DNA from: Christensenellaceae bacterium
GTDB lineage: Bacteria; Bacillota; Clostridia; Christensenellales; Aristaeellaceae
Assembly (NCBI GenBank): GCA_020025205.1
Contig: JAHHSO010000035.1
Coordinates: forward strand, 1 to 13,925
Reading direction: 5' to 3'
Length of the DNA stretch: 13,925 nucleotides
The notes below the pieces were generated by a model. The model made no database searches and was not told the DNA's origin. It worked only from the letters and a program-made list of their open reading frames with translations. Made by a program: the position numbers and the translations under genes. Within the stretch, counting starts at the first letter, position 1; every line of letters begins with the position of its first letter. Positions 7,624-13,925 of this stretch are shown piece after piece.

Positions 7624-9111
7624 ATGCTCAGAACGATTTCCCCGCAGGATATGCGGGAGATGGAGCGCGCGTTTCTGGAAGGAACGGGTTATCCCTCTAT
7701 CCTGCTCATGGAACATGCCGCGCAGGCTGTCGTTGAAGCGGTGAAGGAATTTGCTGCACCGGGAAGCCGCGTGCTCTTTGTCTGCGGCGGCGGCAACAAT
7801 GGCGGCGATGGATGCGCGGCGGCTCGGCTGTGGATGCAGCAGGGGGGGTGGGCAGACGTGTGGCTGCTCAAAAATCCGTCCCAAATGCGCGGGGATGCAG
7901 GGATCAATGCCTGCCTGCTCAATGCGTGCGGCGCATCGCTGAATGTCCTGTATGGCGACGCGCCGGACATACCGGAAGACTGCACGGCAATTGTAGATGC
8001 ACTGTATGGTACGGGTTTTTCCCGCGCGCTGGAAGGGGTATCGCTGTCGGCAGTTGAGCGCATCAATGAAAGCGGACTGCCTGTTGTTGCGGTGGACATC
8101 CCGTCCGGCGTGGACGGTTCAAATGGTCATGTGCTCGGGGAGGCGGTTCGGGCGGATGTGACGGTTACGTTTCATCGCGCCAAGCATGGGCACCTGCTTT
8201 TTCCGGGACGCAGCTGCACGGGCAGATTGATCGTTGCCGACATCGGCATTTTGCAGGATTGGGACGGCGCACAGGGCATTGATGTTCTGGAAGAAGCGGA
8301 TGCCCGCCAGCTCCTGCCGCTTCGCCCGATGGATGGATACAAAGGCATTTTTGGGCATGTGCTGGTCGTTGCGGGCAGCGAGAACATGACAGGCGCTGCT
8401 GTACTTTGCACAAAAGCGGTGCTTCGTTCGGGCGCGGGACTTGTGACGGCGGCATGTCCGCCAATGGTGAAAAGTGCGATACAGGCCAGTGACCCCTGTG
8501 CAATGGTGCAGGCGGTTGCGGATGGGCCGTGCCTGAATGCCGATGTGGCGGACAGGCTGGTTCAGATGGCTATGGGGAAAAAAGCGTTGGCGATTGGTCC
8601 GGGCATTGGATGTGCGGAAGGCGTGTGGCAGGCGATTGAGCAGCTTGTCTGCTGTGATATGCCCAAGGTGATTGATGCGGATGCGCTGACACTTTTTGCA
8701 CAGTATGGTGGTACTGTGGGCGCCAACACAGTGCTGACACCGCATCCGGGAGAAATGGCGCGGCTGTGCGGTGTAGAGGTTAAGGATGTTTTGGCATCTC
8801 CAGTGGAATTGACGCAGCAGCTGGCTGCTGATTTGGGCGCATGTGTGCTGCTCAAAGGGGCGACGACGGTGATTGCGCAGGGAGAGGATGTCTGCATGAA
8901 CGTGACTGGGTGCAGCGCGATGGGAACGGGCGGCAGCGGGGACGTGCTCACGGGCATCATTGCATCGCTTCTGGCACAGGGCATGAGTCCCATGGATGCA
9001 GCGCGCGTCGGTGCATTCTATCATGGCCGAGCAGGCGAGGCGGCGCAAGGAAAAGTGGGGGCTCGTGCGGTTACGGCGATGGACATTCTGGATGCACTTC
9101 GTATCGAGTGA
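7624..9111 (+). CDS. nnr: Bifunctional NAD(P)H-hydrate epimerase / dehydratase
   Basis: Nnr repairs damaged nicotinamide cofactors: the N-terminal half epimerises the R form of hydrated NAD(P)H and the C-terminal half dehydrates the S form using ADP or ATP. The 495 residues fit the fused form. The YjeF_N epimerase domain (about 1-215) shows VCGGGNNGGDG (53-63) and VDIPSGVDG. The ribokinase-like dehydratase domain (about 230-495) shows GPGIG, VIDADALTLF, LTPHPGEMARL and GTGGSGDVLTG with catalytic Asp440. AAGGAGG (7609-7615) lies 8 nt before the ATG and overlaps the acpS stop codon. Firmicutes commonly keep nnr next to acpS. Both domains appear intact. Confidence 0.95.
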   Translation: MLRTISPQDMREMERAFLEGTGYPSILLMEHAAQAVVEAVKEFAAPGSRVLFVCGGGNNGGDGCAAARLWMQQGGWADVWLLKNPSQMRGDAGINACLLNACGASLNVLYGDAPDIPEDCTAIVDALYGTGFSRALEGVSLSAVERINESGLPVVAVDIPSGVDGSNGHVLGEAVRADVTVTFHRAKHGHLLFPGRSCTGRLIVADIGILQDWDGAQGIDVLEEADARQLLPLRPMDGYKGIFGHVLVVAGSENMTGAAVLCTKAVLRSGAGLVTAACPPMVKSAIQASDPCAMVQAVADGPCLNADVADRLVQMAMGKKALAIGPGIGCAEGVWQAIEQLVCCDMPKVIDADALTLFAQYGGTVGANTVLTPHPGEMARLCGVEVKDVLASPVELTQQLAADLGACVLLKGATTVIAQGEDVCMNVTGCSAMGTGGSGDVLTGIIASLLAQGMSPMDAARVGAFYHGRAGEAAQGKVGARAVTAMDILDALRIE

Positions 9112-9141
9112 CCACATAAGCTGATGGTGCGGGAAGCGAAG

Positions 9142-9179
9142 CTCCATGATCGAAACCGATGGGTTGTGAAATCATGGAG
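9142..9179 (+). promoter_or_regulatory. Inverted repeat spanning the mazF start codon
   Basis: CTCCATGAT (9142-9150) and ATCATGGAG (9171-9179) are perfect 9-bp inverted repeats separated by 20 nt. The right arm contains the chosen mazF start codon (9174-9176). In mRNA the stem could hide the start and lower translation; in DNA it could be a dimeric operator. No clear Shine-Dalgarno precedes this start, which fits tightly limited translation. The function is inferred, only the repeat is observed. Confidence 0.5.
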
Positions 9180-9524
9180 GTTATACGAGGAGATATTTTT
9201 ATTGCCAATCTTGAGCCCGTTGTCGGAAGCGAGCAGGGCGGAATACGACCCGTGGTCATTGTGCAGAACAATAGGGGGAATCGGTTTTCTCCAACGGTGA
9301 TCTGTGCGGCAATGACATCGCGCATGTCCAAGTGTGATTTGCCTACCCATGTTTGGGTGAGCACAAGGGACAGCGGCCTGCGCCGCGATTCCATTGTGTT
9401 GTGCGAGCAGATTCGGACGCTTGAAAAAAGCAGGCTGCGTGCGCATGTGGGCAGACTGTCGGATCTTGTGCTGCGCCGGGTAGATGAAGCACTGCTTTCG
9501 GCGCTGGGGCTGATGGATAGATAA
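9174..9524 (+). CDS. mazF: EndoA/MazF-family mRNA interferase toxin
   Basis: From the ATG at 9174 the protein is 116 residues and aligns throughout with my recollection of Bacillus subtilis EndoA: RGDIFIANLEPVVGSEQGG near the N-terminus, then RPVVIVQN, GNRFSPTVI, LPTHV and the RDSIVLCEQIRT strand. The catalytic pair equivalent to EndoA Arg25 and Thr48 is present at the same positions, so it should be an active ribonuclease; EndoA cuts at UACAU, but the site here is not predictable. An ATG at 9159 would add five residues and has no ribosome site. Normally a small antitoxin gene (ndoAI/mazE) precedes the toxin, often after alanine racemase. Here only 62 nt separate it from nnr, with no antitoxin frame. 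It is last in the birA-acpS-nnr cluster and probably cotranscribed. Confidence 0.93.
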   Translation: MEVIRGDIFIANLEPVVGSEQGGIRPVVIVQNNRGNRFSPTVICAAMTSRMSKCDLPTHVWVSTRDSGLRRDSIVLCEQIRTLEKSRLRAHVGRLSDLVLRRVDEALLSALGLMDR

Positions 9525-9562
9525 GGAAAGAGGGGGCGCGCTGCGTCCCCGAATTTCCTTTC
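9523..9562 (+). terminator. Hairpin terminator or attenuator after mazF
   Basis: An inner stem GGGGGCGC (9532-9539) pairs with GCGTCCCC (9543-9550) around a 3-nt loop, with one G-U pair. It is extended by AAGGAAA (9523-9529) with TTTCCTT (9554-9560). The 3' side is pyrimidine-rich (TTTCCTTTC) rather than a pure T run, so termination may be partial. It begins within the mazF stop codon. Confidence 0.6.
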
Positions 9563-9590
9563 AAAAAACAACAAAAGGAGAGGACAAGTT

Positions 9591-10490
9591 ATGGAAAAAA
9601 TCAAGGAAATTGACTGGAAGAAAGAAAAAGGTCAGCTCATCAGGGAATATCTGGTGATTATACTGGGAACATTCCTGATGGCGATTGCCTTTAAAGGCTT
9701 CTTTTTGGCCAACGACATTGCGCCCGGCGGCGTAACGGGAATTGCAACGGTTTTGGCAAATTTCCTGCCGCTTGGTGTCGGCTTCATCAGTTTCCTTGTA
9801 AATTTGCCGCTTTTTGCTCTAGGCTGGAAGCAGGTGGGCTGGCGGTTTGCTGTGCGGTCGTTTATCGCGATGGTGCTCCTGTCGCTTCTCATTGACATGC
9901 TGCCAGAGAAAAATCTGGCGGGGGACATGCTGCTCTCTGCTGTTTTTGGCGGCGTTCTCATGGGCGCAGGCCTGGGGCTTATTGTCCGTTCCGGCTCCAC
10001 AACGGGCGGCACGGATTTGGCGGCCAGTCTTATCCATCACTTTGTGCCATTCATTCCTGTCGCCCTCATCCTGTTTGCCATTGACGGTCTGGTTGTAGCT
10101 GTGGCAGCCATGAGCTTTGGTCTTCAGGCTGGCCTTTTTGCTCTGGTGACGCTGTTCGTAAGCTCTAAAACGATGGATGCAGTGATTAAGGGATTCAACA
10201 CGGCCATGCAGTTCCTGATTATTTCCAGCAAAGAAAAGGAAATTATCAGCCGCATTCATACGGAACTGGATCGCGGATGCACCAGTTTGCAGGCTCAGGG
10301 AACTTATTCCGGCATGAAGACGGGCGCCCTGTTGTGCGTGGTTTCCCGTATGGAAGCGGCGCGGCTCAAGAAGATTCTCTCAGAAGTGGATTCGCAGGCT
10401 TTTGTGACGGTCTGCGATGTACACGAGGCACTGGGAGAGGGATTCTCTTATCATCAGGAGAAGGCTGCACCCGGTTCAAAGAAAAAATGA
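9591..10490 (+). CDS. YitT family membrane protein with DUF2179 domain
   Basis: This 299-residue protein combines a YitT membrane part and a C-terminal DUF2179 domain, the standard arrangement of the family. After a charged cytoplasmic N-terminus, about six hydrophobic segments are seen (20-40, 52-78, 85-103, 112-132, 152-172, 177-191). The characteristic NDIAPGGVTGIATVL and RSGSTTGGTDLAA motifs lie between them. Residues about 210-290 (KEKEIISRIHTELDRGCT through VCDVHEALGEGF) are the soluble DUF2179 domain, which resembles small-ligand or signal-sensing folds. Transport substrate and role are not established for the family. AAAAGGAG lies 10 nt before the ATG. I see no clear promoter between the mazF hairpin and the gene, so it may depend on read-through. 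Confidence 0.92.
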   Translation: MEKIKEIDWKKEKGQLIREYLVIILGTFLMAIAFKGFFLANDIAPGGVTGIATVLANFLPLGVGFISFLVNLPLFALGWKQVGWRFAVRSFIAMVLLSLLIDMLPEKNLAGDMLLSAVFGGVLMGAGLGLIVRSGSTTGGTDLAASLIHHFVPFIPVALILFAIDGLVVAVAAMSFGLQAGLFALVTLFVSSKTMDAVIKGFNTAMQFLIISSKEKEIISRIHTELDRGCTSLQAQGTYSGMKTGALLCVVSRMEAARLKKILSEVDSQAFVTVCDVHEALGEGFSYHQEKAAPGSKKK

Positions 10491-10539
10491 ACAGGAAAAT
10501 TTTACACGATAAAAAATGTCAGTTTCGATTGGACGAGGT

Positions 10540-10568
10540 TTGCAAAACATAGAATTTGATGCTATAAT
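10540..10568 (+). promoter_or_regulatory. Sigma-A type promoter for the BMP-family gene
   Basis: The -35 box TTGCAA (10540-10545) and perfect -10 box TATAAT (10563-10568) have a 17-bp spacer. The start would fall near 10575. The leader contains a small hairpin, GCACC (10581-10585) with GGTGC (10592-10596), before the AGGAGG ribosome site. Confidence 0.85.
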
Positions 10569-10622
10569 ATGCTTGATAAAGCACCTTGTTGGGTGCAAAA
10601 CGACAATTAGGAGGAACGCATC

Positions 10623-11699
10623 ATGAAGAAGATCCTTTCTGTACTGTTTGCGCTGACGGCGCTTCTGGCGCTGATGGCAACGTCTGCAATGGCAGCGGAT
10701 ATCGCGCTGGTGACCGACGTTGGTACAATTGATGATGAATCTTTCAACCAGTCCTGCTGGCAGGGTGTTCAGGCTTATGCCAATGCCCACAATCTCGAGT
10801 ATCAGTACTATCAGCCGTCGGCTGACAGCGATGACGAGCGCTTGAATTCTATCGATCAGGCTGTGTCTGACGGCGCAAAGATCATCGTCTGCCCGGGCTT
10901 CCTGTTCGGCGCTACCATTGCGCAGGCGCAGGATCTGTATCCTGAGGTCAGCTTTATTGCTGTAGACGTGTCCGCATTCGATCTTGGCGTTGAAGCGAAG
11001 GAGAATGTCTACTGTGCCGTGTTCGGCGAGGAGCAGGCAGGCTACCTGGCCGGCTATGCAGCTGTTAAGGACGGCTACACCAAGCTTGGCTTCCTGGGCG
11101 GCATGGCGGTTCCTGCGGTGCAGCGCTATGGCTTCGGCTTTGTGCAGGGCGTGAATGCGGCGGCTGTTGAAACCAACACCCCGGTCGAGGTCAAGTATAC
11201 CTACGGCGGCCAGTTCTTTGGCGATGCCAATATCACCGCGAAGATGGACGGCTGGTACAGCGAGGGCACCGAAGTTGTCTTTGCCTGCGGCGGCGGCATC
11301 TATACCTCTGCTGTTGAGGCTGCGCTCAACCATAAAGCGCGCGTGATCGGCGTTGATGTTGACCAGCACTTTATCGGCGAAAAGGAAGTCGAGGCCCATG
11401 GCTACAATCCGTTCCTGACCTCTGCTGTGAAGGGCCTGCAAAGCGCGACTGAGACCGCGCTGGGCAAGTTCTTTGACGGTAAGTGGGCTGAGATTGGCGG
11501 CAAGGTCGAGACCCTGAATCTCCAGATGGGAGATTATGTTGGTCTGCCGACAGCTGAGAAGTCCTGGGAGTTCGAGAAGTTTACGGTCGAAGAGTATCAG
11601 GCCCTTCTTGAGAACATCCGCTCCGGCAAGCTGGTCGTTTCCGATTCTCTGGAAGCGCCGGAAGTCAGCGAGCTGGTGACTGTTTCCTACATTGACTAA
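10623..11699 (+). CDS. BMP/PnrA-family secreted substrate-binding protein
   Basis: The 358-residue protein belongs to the basic membrane protein (BMP/PnrA/Med) family of type I periplasmic-binding folds, which usually capture nucleosides for ABC import. Matching motifs are DVGTIDDESFNQSCWQG near the mature N-terminus, IIVCPGFLFG, GEEQAGYLAGYAA, LGFLGGMAVPAVQRYGFGF, VVFACGGGIY and VIGVDVDQ. A signal peptide (MKK, hydrophobic core, SAMA-AD at 21-26) is present, but there is no lipobox Cys, so it looks cleaved by signal peptidase I rather than lipid-anchored, unusual for a Gram-positive binding protein. AGGAGG (10609-10614) lies 8 nt before the ATG. The gene has its own promoter and terminator, and codon use leans to GGC, GAG, AAG and ATC, all suggesting high expression. 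No ABC permease or ATPase genes are adjacent. The ligand is unproven. Confidence 0.9.
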   Translation: MKKILSVLFALTALLALMATSAMAADIALVTDVGTIDDESFNQSCWQGVQAYANAHNLEYQYYQPSADSDDERLNSIDQAVSDGAKIIVCPGFLFGATIAQAQDLYPEVSFIAVDVSAFDLGVEAKENVYCAVFGEEQAGYLAGYAAVKDGYTKLGFLGGMAVPAVQRYGFGFVQGVNAAAVETNTPVEVKYTYGGQFFGDANITAKMDGWYSEGTEVVFACGGGIYTSAVEAALNHKARVIGVDVDQHFIGEKEVEAHGYNPFLTSAVKGLQSATETALGKFFDGKWAEIGGKVETLNLQMGDYVGLPTAEKSWEFEKFTVEEYQALLENIRSGKLVVSDSLEAPEVSELVTVSYID

Positions 11700-11706
11700 T
11701 GTCGTT

Positions 11707-11735
11707 GAGATCCCTCTTCGGAGGGGTCTTTTTTT
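11707..11735 (+). terminator. Rho-independent terminator with UUCG tetraloop
   Basis: GATCCCTC (11709-11716) and GAGGGGTC (11721-11728) form an 8-bp stem with one G-U pair, closed by the very stable loop TTCG and followed by seven T residues. The stem can be extended by A11708-T11729. It lies 8 nt after the BMP-gene stop codon. Confidence 0.92.
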
Positions 11736-11872
11736 GTTCCGGAAAATCGACGCAGAGGCAAAAATCACGTTTAATTCTTTTCTTTACAGCATTGGAAAAT
11801 AGATCAATAAACGCATGTTTGATAGCGGGCAGGCATAGAGTATCGAAGGAAATGCAGAGGGAGGGATGGCGT

Positions 11873-13375
11873 GTGGAATTGAAATTGTCGCGCGAGAAGC
11901 TGCGCTTTGAAAGGCTGGCCGCTGCGGGCGAGGATCAGGTGAGCATTGAAGGGGAAGCAACGCTTCCTGGAAGCATGCGCGATGCTGTGACGGTGTTAAG
12001 CGTGCAGGCGCAGACACATTTGACTGGCGTGCAGGCGGGCGTGGGGGAAGGTGCTGTGCGCGGGCGCGTCTGTTTTCAGGTGCTTTATACGCAGGGCGAC
12101 TTGACCCGTGTGCGCGCGCTGGAAACCGCCTGTGACTTTGAACATCGGCTGGAAATGCCGGGTGTAACACCGGAAATGAGGCTGACAGCCTGTGCAGCTG
12201 TTCAGGAAACGCAGGGCGTGGCTTCAAGCGGACGTATGATGCTGCGGGCGCTTGTAGGGATTCAGACAGAAGCGTTTGAAATGATGCAGAAGGAATTGGT
12301 GACTGATGTTCAAGTGGAGGGAGAAGAAACAGGACTTCAAATGCGTGAACAAACCGTAACGTACTGCTGCCATGATGCGCTGGGGGAAGATCACACGCTG
12401 GTTCGGGAAGAGTTTGAACTGCCGGCGCGGCTTGAAGTCGGCGATGTGCTCAGTGCAACGGGCATTGCAAGTGTGGACGAGATGACAGGCGGCGCGGGAC
12501 GTGTGGGCATCAGCGGCATCATTGAGGTGCGTGTGCTGCACAGGCCGCTTGAGCCGGGTGGAGCCCTTGTCATGACTTCGCATGAACTGCCGTATGAATT
12601 GAGCATTGATGCAACACTGCCGGAGGGAGCACAGGTGCATGCAGAAGCAGAGGTCATTGACGTGATGGCAGATTCTGCGGCAACGGACAAGCGGCGGATT
12701 TTGCGCGTGGAAGCGGAAGTGAATGTCCGGTTGAGCCAGTGCATGCAGCATGATGTGATGTTGATGGAAGATTTGTACAGCCTGACCGGTCCGGAACTTG
12801 TGCCGGTTCGTGAACAGTTTGATGTGCATACCTTTGAGGAGAGCGCAGATGTCCGTGAAAGCACGCGTATTCAACTGACGCTGCCCAAGGATGCGCCGCC
12901 GATTGAAACGGCGCTGGCAGCTTTTGTTCAGCCAACGGTGACGGCAGTGAAGCCGGCAGGGCGCCGGCTGGATGCAGAAGGCGTGATGGCGGCGACTCTT
13001 TTGTATCGGCCGGTGGATTCGGATATTCCTTACGCCGTTCATACGAGGGAACCGTTTGCCATGACTTTTCCTGTGGAGGCAGGGGAAGGCGTCAAGGCAC
13101 AGGCTTATGCGATTGAGGCTTCTCCGGGTCCAACGACAAGCGACCGCGCAGAAATTCGCTGTGTGATTGGTCTGCATGCGGTTCAGCATGGAATCAGGCG
13201 CGTGACCGGCGTTTCGGATGTGGAGGTTCGCCCGGCAGCTGAACAGGCGCATGGCTTTGTGCTGGTCTGGCCGGAACGGGGAGAGACGCGCTGGCAAACT
13301 GCCAGACGGCTTCGTGTGGCGGAAGACAGTTTGCTTCCGGCAGGAAAAAGCGCACTTTTGGCTTTTAGAAAGTAA
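11873..13375 (+). CDS. SipL-like spore protein, three SPOCS domains and short LysM
   Basis: The 500-residue protein consists of three DUF3794/SPOCS repeats (about 20-140, 165-295, 325-440) and a C-terminal LysM-like end (about 463-500). This is the layout of SipL, the clostridial partner of SpoIVA that helps anchor the spore coat to the forespore surface. Each SPOCS repeat has the pattern of beta strands with a VLY/VLH-type core; the first includes LPGSMRDAVTVLSV and EMPGVTPEMRLTACAAV. The LysM begins with RGETRWQTARRL but lacks the usual middle (including the conserved Asn) and jumps to LLPAGKSALLAF. A GTG start at 11873 is chosen because GGGAGGG (11859-11865) lies 7 nt upstream; the in-frame ATG at 11852 has a GAAGGA run directly against it. 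No mother-cell sigma promoter is convincing; a weak TTTACA-17-AATAAA pair lies near 11785-11813. Alternative: another DUF3794 protein not acting as SipL. Confidence 0.82.
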   Translation: MELKLSREKLRFERLAAAGEDQVSIEGEATLPGSMRDAVTVLSVQAQTHLTGVQAGVGEGAVRGRVCFQVLYTQGDLTRVRALETACDFEHRLEMPGVTPEMRLTACAAVQETQGVASSGRMMLRALVGIQTEAFEMMQKELVTDVQVEGEETGLQMREQTVTYCCHDALGEDHTLVREEFELPARLEVGDVLSATGIASVDEMTGGAGRVGISGIIEVRVLHRPLEPGGALVMTSHELPYELSIDATLPEGAQVHAEAEVIDVMADSAATDKRRILRVEAEVNVRLSQCMQHDVMLMEDLYSLTGPELVPVREQFDVHTFEESADVRESTRIQLTLPKDAPPIETALAAFVQPTVTAVKPAGRRLDAEGVMAATLLYRPVDSDIPYAVHTREPFAMTFPVEAGEGVKAQAYAIEASPGPTTSDRAEIRCVIGLHAVQHGIRRVTGVSDVEVRPAAEQAHGFVLVWPERGETRWQTARRLRVAEDSLLPAGKSALLAFRK

Positions 13376-13396
13376 AGCTTTCAATCAATTCAAAAA

Positions 13397-13440
13397 AACG
13401 AAACGGAGTGTATCCCCAAAGTGAGACACTCCGTTTTGTT
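13397..13440 (+). terminator. Bidirectional terminator between sipL-like and trpS genes
   Basis: AAACGGAGTGT (13401-13411) pairs perfectly with ACACTCCGTTT (13426-13436) over a 14-nt loop. Four further outer pairs, including one G-U, extend the stem to 15 bp (13397-13440). Flanking A and T runs make it usable from both strands. The 110 nt between it and the trpS stop (13441-13550) show no further supportable feature. Confidence 0.85.
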
Positions 13441-13550
13441 CTATACTGTTTTAAGGACTTCAAACAACCGCAATACATGCAGAAAAATTTGAATTGCAGG
13501 TGTAACTTGGAATCCAGTTTTTTGACCTGGCTGCATCATGCCATCAGATT

Positions 13551-13925
13551 TTATCCATGGTTGTACTTTTTTCTATGTTCTTCAATGAGAAAGCTATCGC
13601 CAAAATAGTTGATTTTCATGGCTGATTTTACTTCATCGAGGGTTTTTGCTGCAATCGCCCGGGCTTGCTCACTGCCAGTTTTGAGAATATCATAGACGGT
13701 GGATATATCCTTTTCATATTCTTTCCGTTTCTTTCTGATGGGTTCTAATTCTTCTTGCATGATGCAATTGAGAAACTTCTTTATTTTCACGTCACCGAGT
13801 CCACCGCGCTGATAATGCTCTTTTAATTCATCCAGACAGCTATAGTCCGGCAGATATTGGGCGAAGTGATATTGTTGACAAAACGCGTCAAGATAGGTAA
13901 AAACAGTGTTGCCTTCAATATGTCC
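13551..13925 (-). CDS. trpS: Tryptophanyl-tRNA synthetase, C-terminal part (runs off window)
   Basis: The frame is open to the right edge and shows the last 124 residues of tryptophanyl-tRNA synthetase, which charges tRNA-Trp in the cytosol. The visible part has GHIEGNTVFTYLDAF, the strongly conserved GGLGDVKIKKFL stretch (about 41-52), LEPIRKKRKEYEKD and the terminal helix ARAIAAKTLDEVKSAMKINYF. A short tail of about 16 residues follows. The class I HIGH- and KMSKS-type catalytic motifs lie outside the window. A GTG at 13788-13790 is an internal valine codon, not a start. The region is AT-richer than the genes to its left. It converges on the SipL-like gene. Confidence 0.88.
   Translation of the reverse strand, partial: GHIEGNTVFTYLDAFCQQYHFAQYLPDYSCLDELKEHYQRGGLGDVKIKKFLNCIMQEELEPIRKKRKEYEKDISTVYDILKTGSEQARAIAAKTLDEVKSAMKINYFGDSFLIEEHRKKYNHG

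Noticed and set aside
8119..9147. Minus-strand frame of 342 codons opposite nnr
   Set aside because: It is an antisense shadow of a full-length bifunctional enzyme, with no motifs of its own.
9124..9300. Possible small antitoxin frame starting at ATG 9124
   Set aside because: It gives about 58 residues mostly overlapping mazF out of frame, has no helix-rich or DNA-binding look, and no ribosome site.
10476..11768. Minus-strand frame of 430 codons opposite the BMP-family gene
   Set aside because: It crosses the mapped promoter and terminator of the plus-strand gene and shows no coding signature of its own.
11834..11842. CATAGAGTA, matching a sigma-K type -10 (CATANNNTA)
   Set aside because: No AC -35 element is at the right distance, and a 9-bp degenerate match is expected by chance.
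12224..13384. Long minus-strand frame of 386 codons opposite the SipL-like gene
   Set aside because: It lies antisense to a recognisable gene, has no ribosome site or family signature, and its Arg/His/Cys-rich composition is typical of a shadow frame in GC-rich coding DNA.
13551..13790. Stand-alone 79-residue minus-strand protein
   Set aside because: Its apparent GTG start is an internal valine in the GGLGDVKIKKFL motif of trpS; the frame continues to the window edge.

Overview
The window looks like a chromosomal segment of a Gram-positive, probably anaerobic and spore-forming Clostridia-type Firmicute. This rests on near-perfect sigma-A type promoters with 17-bp spacers, strong AGGAGG-type Shine-Dalgarno sites, compact hairpin-plus-U terminators, an EndoA-type MazF, a YitT-family membrane protein, a BMP-type substrate-binding protein and a SipL-like spore morphogenesis protein. 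The central part (about 720-13375) is moderately GC-rich. Both flanks (1-700 and 13380-13925) are visibly AT-richer. Genus cannot be assigned from the sequence alone.

Layout. Positions 1-700 hold no intact gene: a strong terminator hairpin (88-127), a probable decayed gene with several in-frame stops (142-525), a small hairpin element (599-650) and a promoter (666-694). That promoter drives a stand-alone HAD-family phosphatase (770-1681). A shared bidirectional terminator (1687-1715) separates it from a convergent minus-strand operon running 6071 to 1725: MoxR AAA+ ATPase, DUF58 protein and TgpA-like membrane transglutaminase, tightly packed (ATGA overlap, then a 16-nt gap).

A compact divergent promoter pair (6172-6244) drives that operon leftward and, rightward, a housekeeping cluster: bifunctional biotin ligase/repressor BirA, holo-ACP synthase AcpS (8-nt overlap), the bifunctional NAD(P)HX repair enzyme Nnr, and an EndoA/MazF mRNA interferase with no antitoxin gene beside it. 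A perfect inverted repeat covers the mazF start codon. A hairpin follows mazF, then a YitT/DUF2179 membrane protein. Next comes a gene with its own strong promoter and UUCG-loop terminator, encoding a secreted BMP-family binding protein that lacks a lipobox cysteine. Then comes a SipL-like protein (three DUF3794/SPOCS domains and a shortened LysM). A strong terminator separates it from the C-terminal end of a convergent tryptophanyl-tRNA synthetase gene that runs off the right edge.

How they work together. BirA, AcpS and Nnr serve cofactor attachment and repair (biotin, 4'-phosphopantetheine, NAD(P)H). MoxR, DUF58 and transglutaminase form a recurrent cell-envelope module of poorly defined function. 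SipL points to endospore coat assembly. I see no CRISPR array, prophage, insertion sequence or tRNA gene. No wholly new multi-gene system is evident. The most unusual points are the apparently antitoxin-less MazF with a start-codon inverted repeat, the non-lipoprotein BMP receptor, the shortened LysM of SipL and the decayed gene at the left edge.
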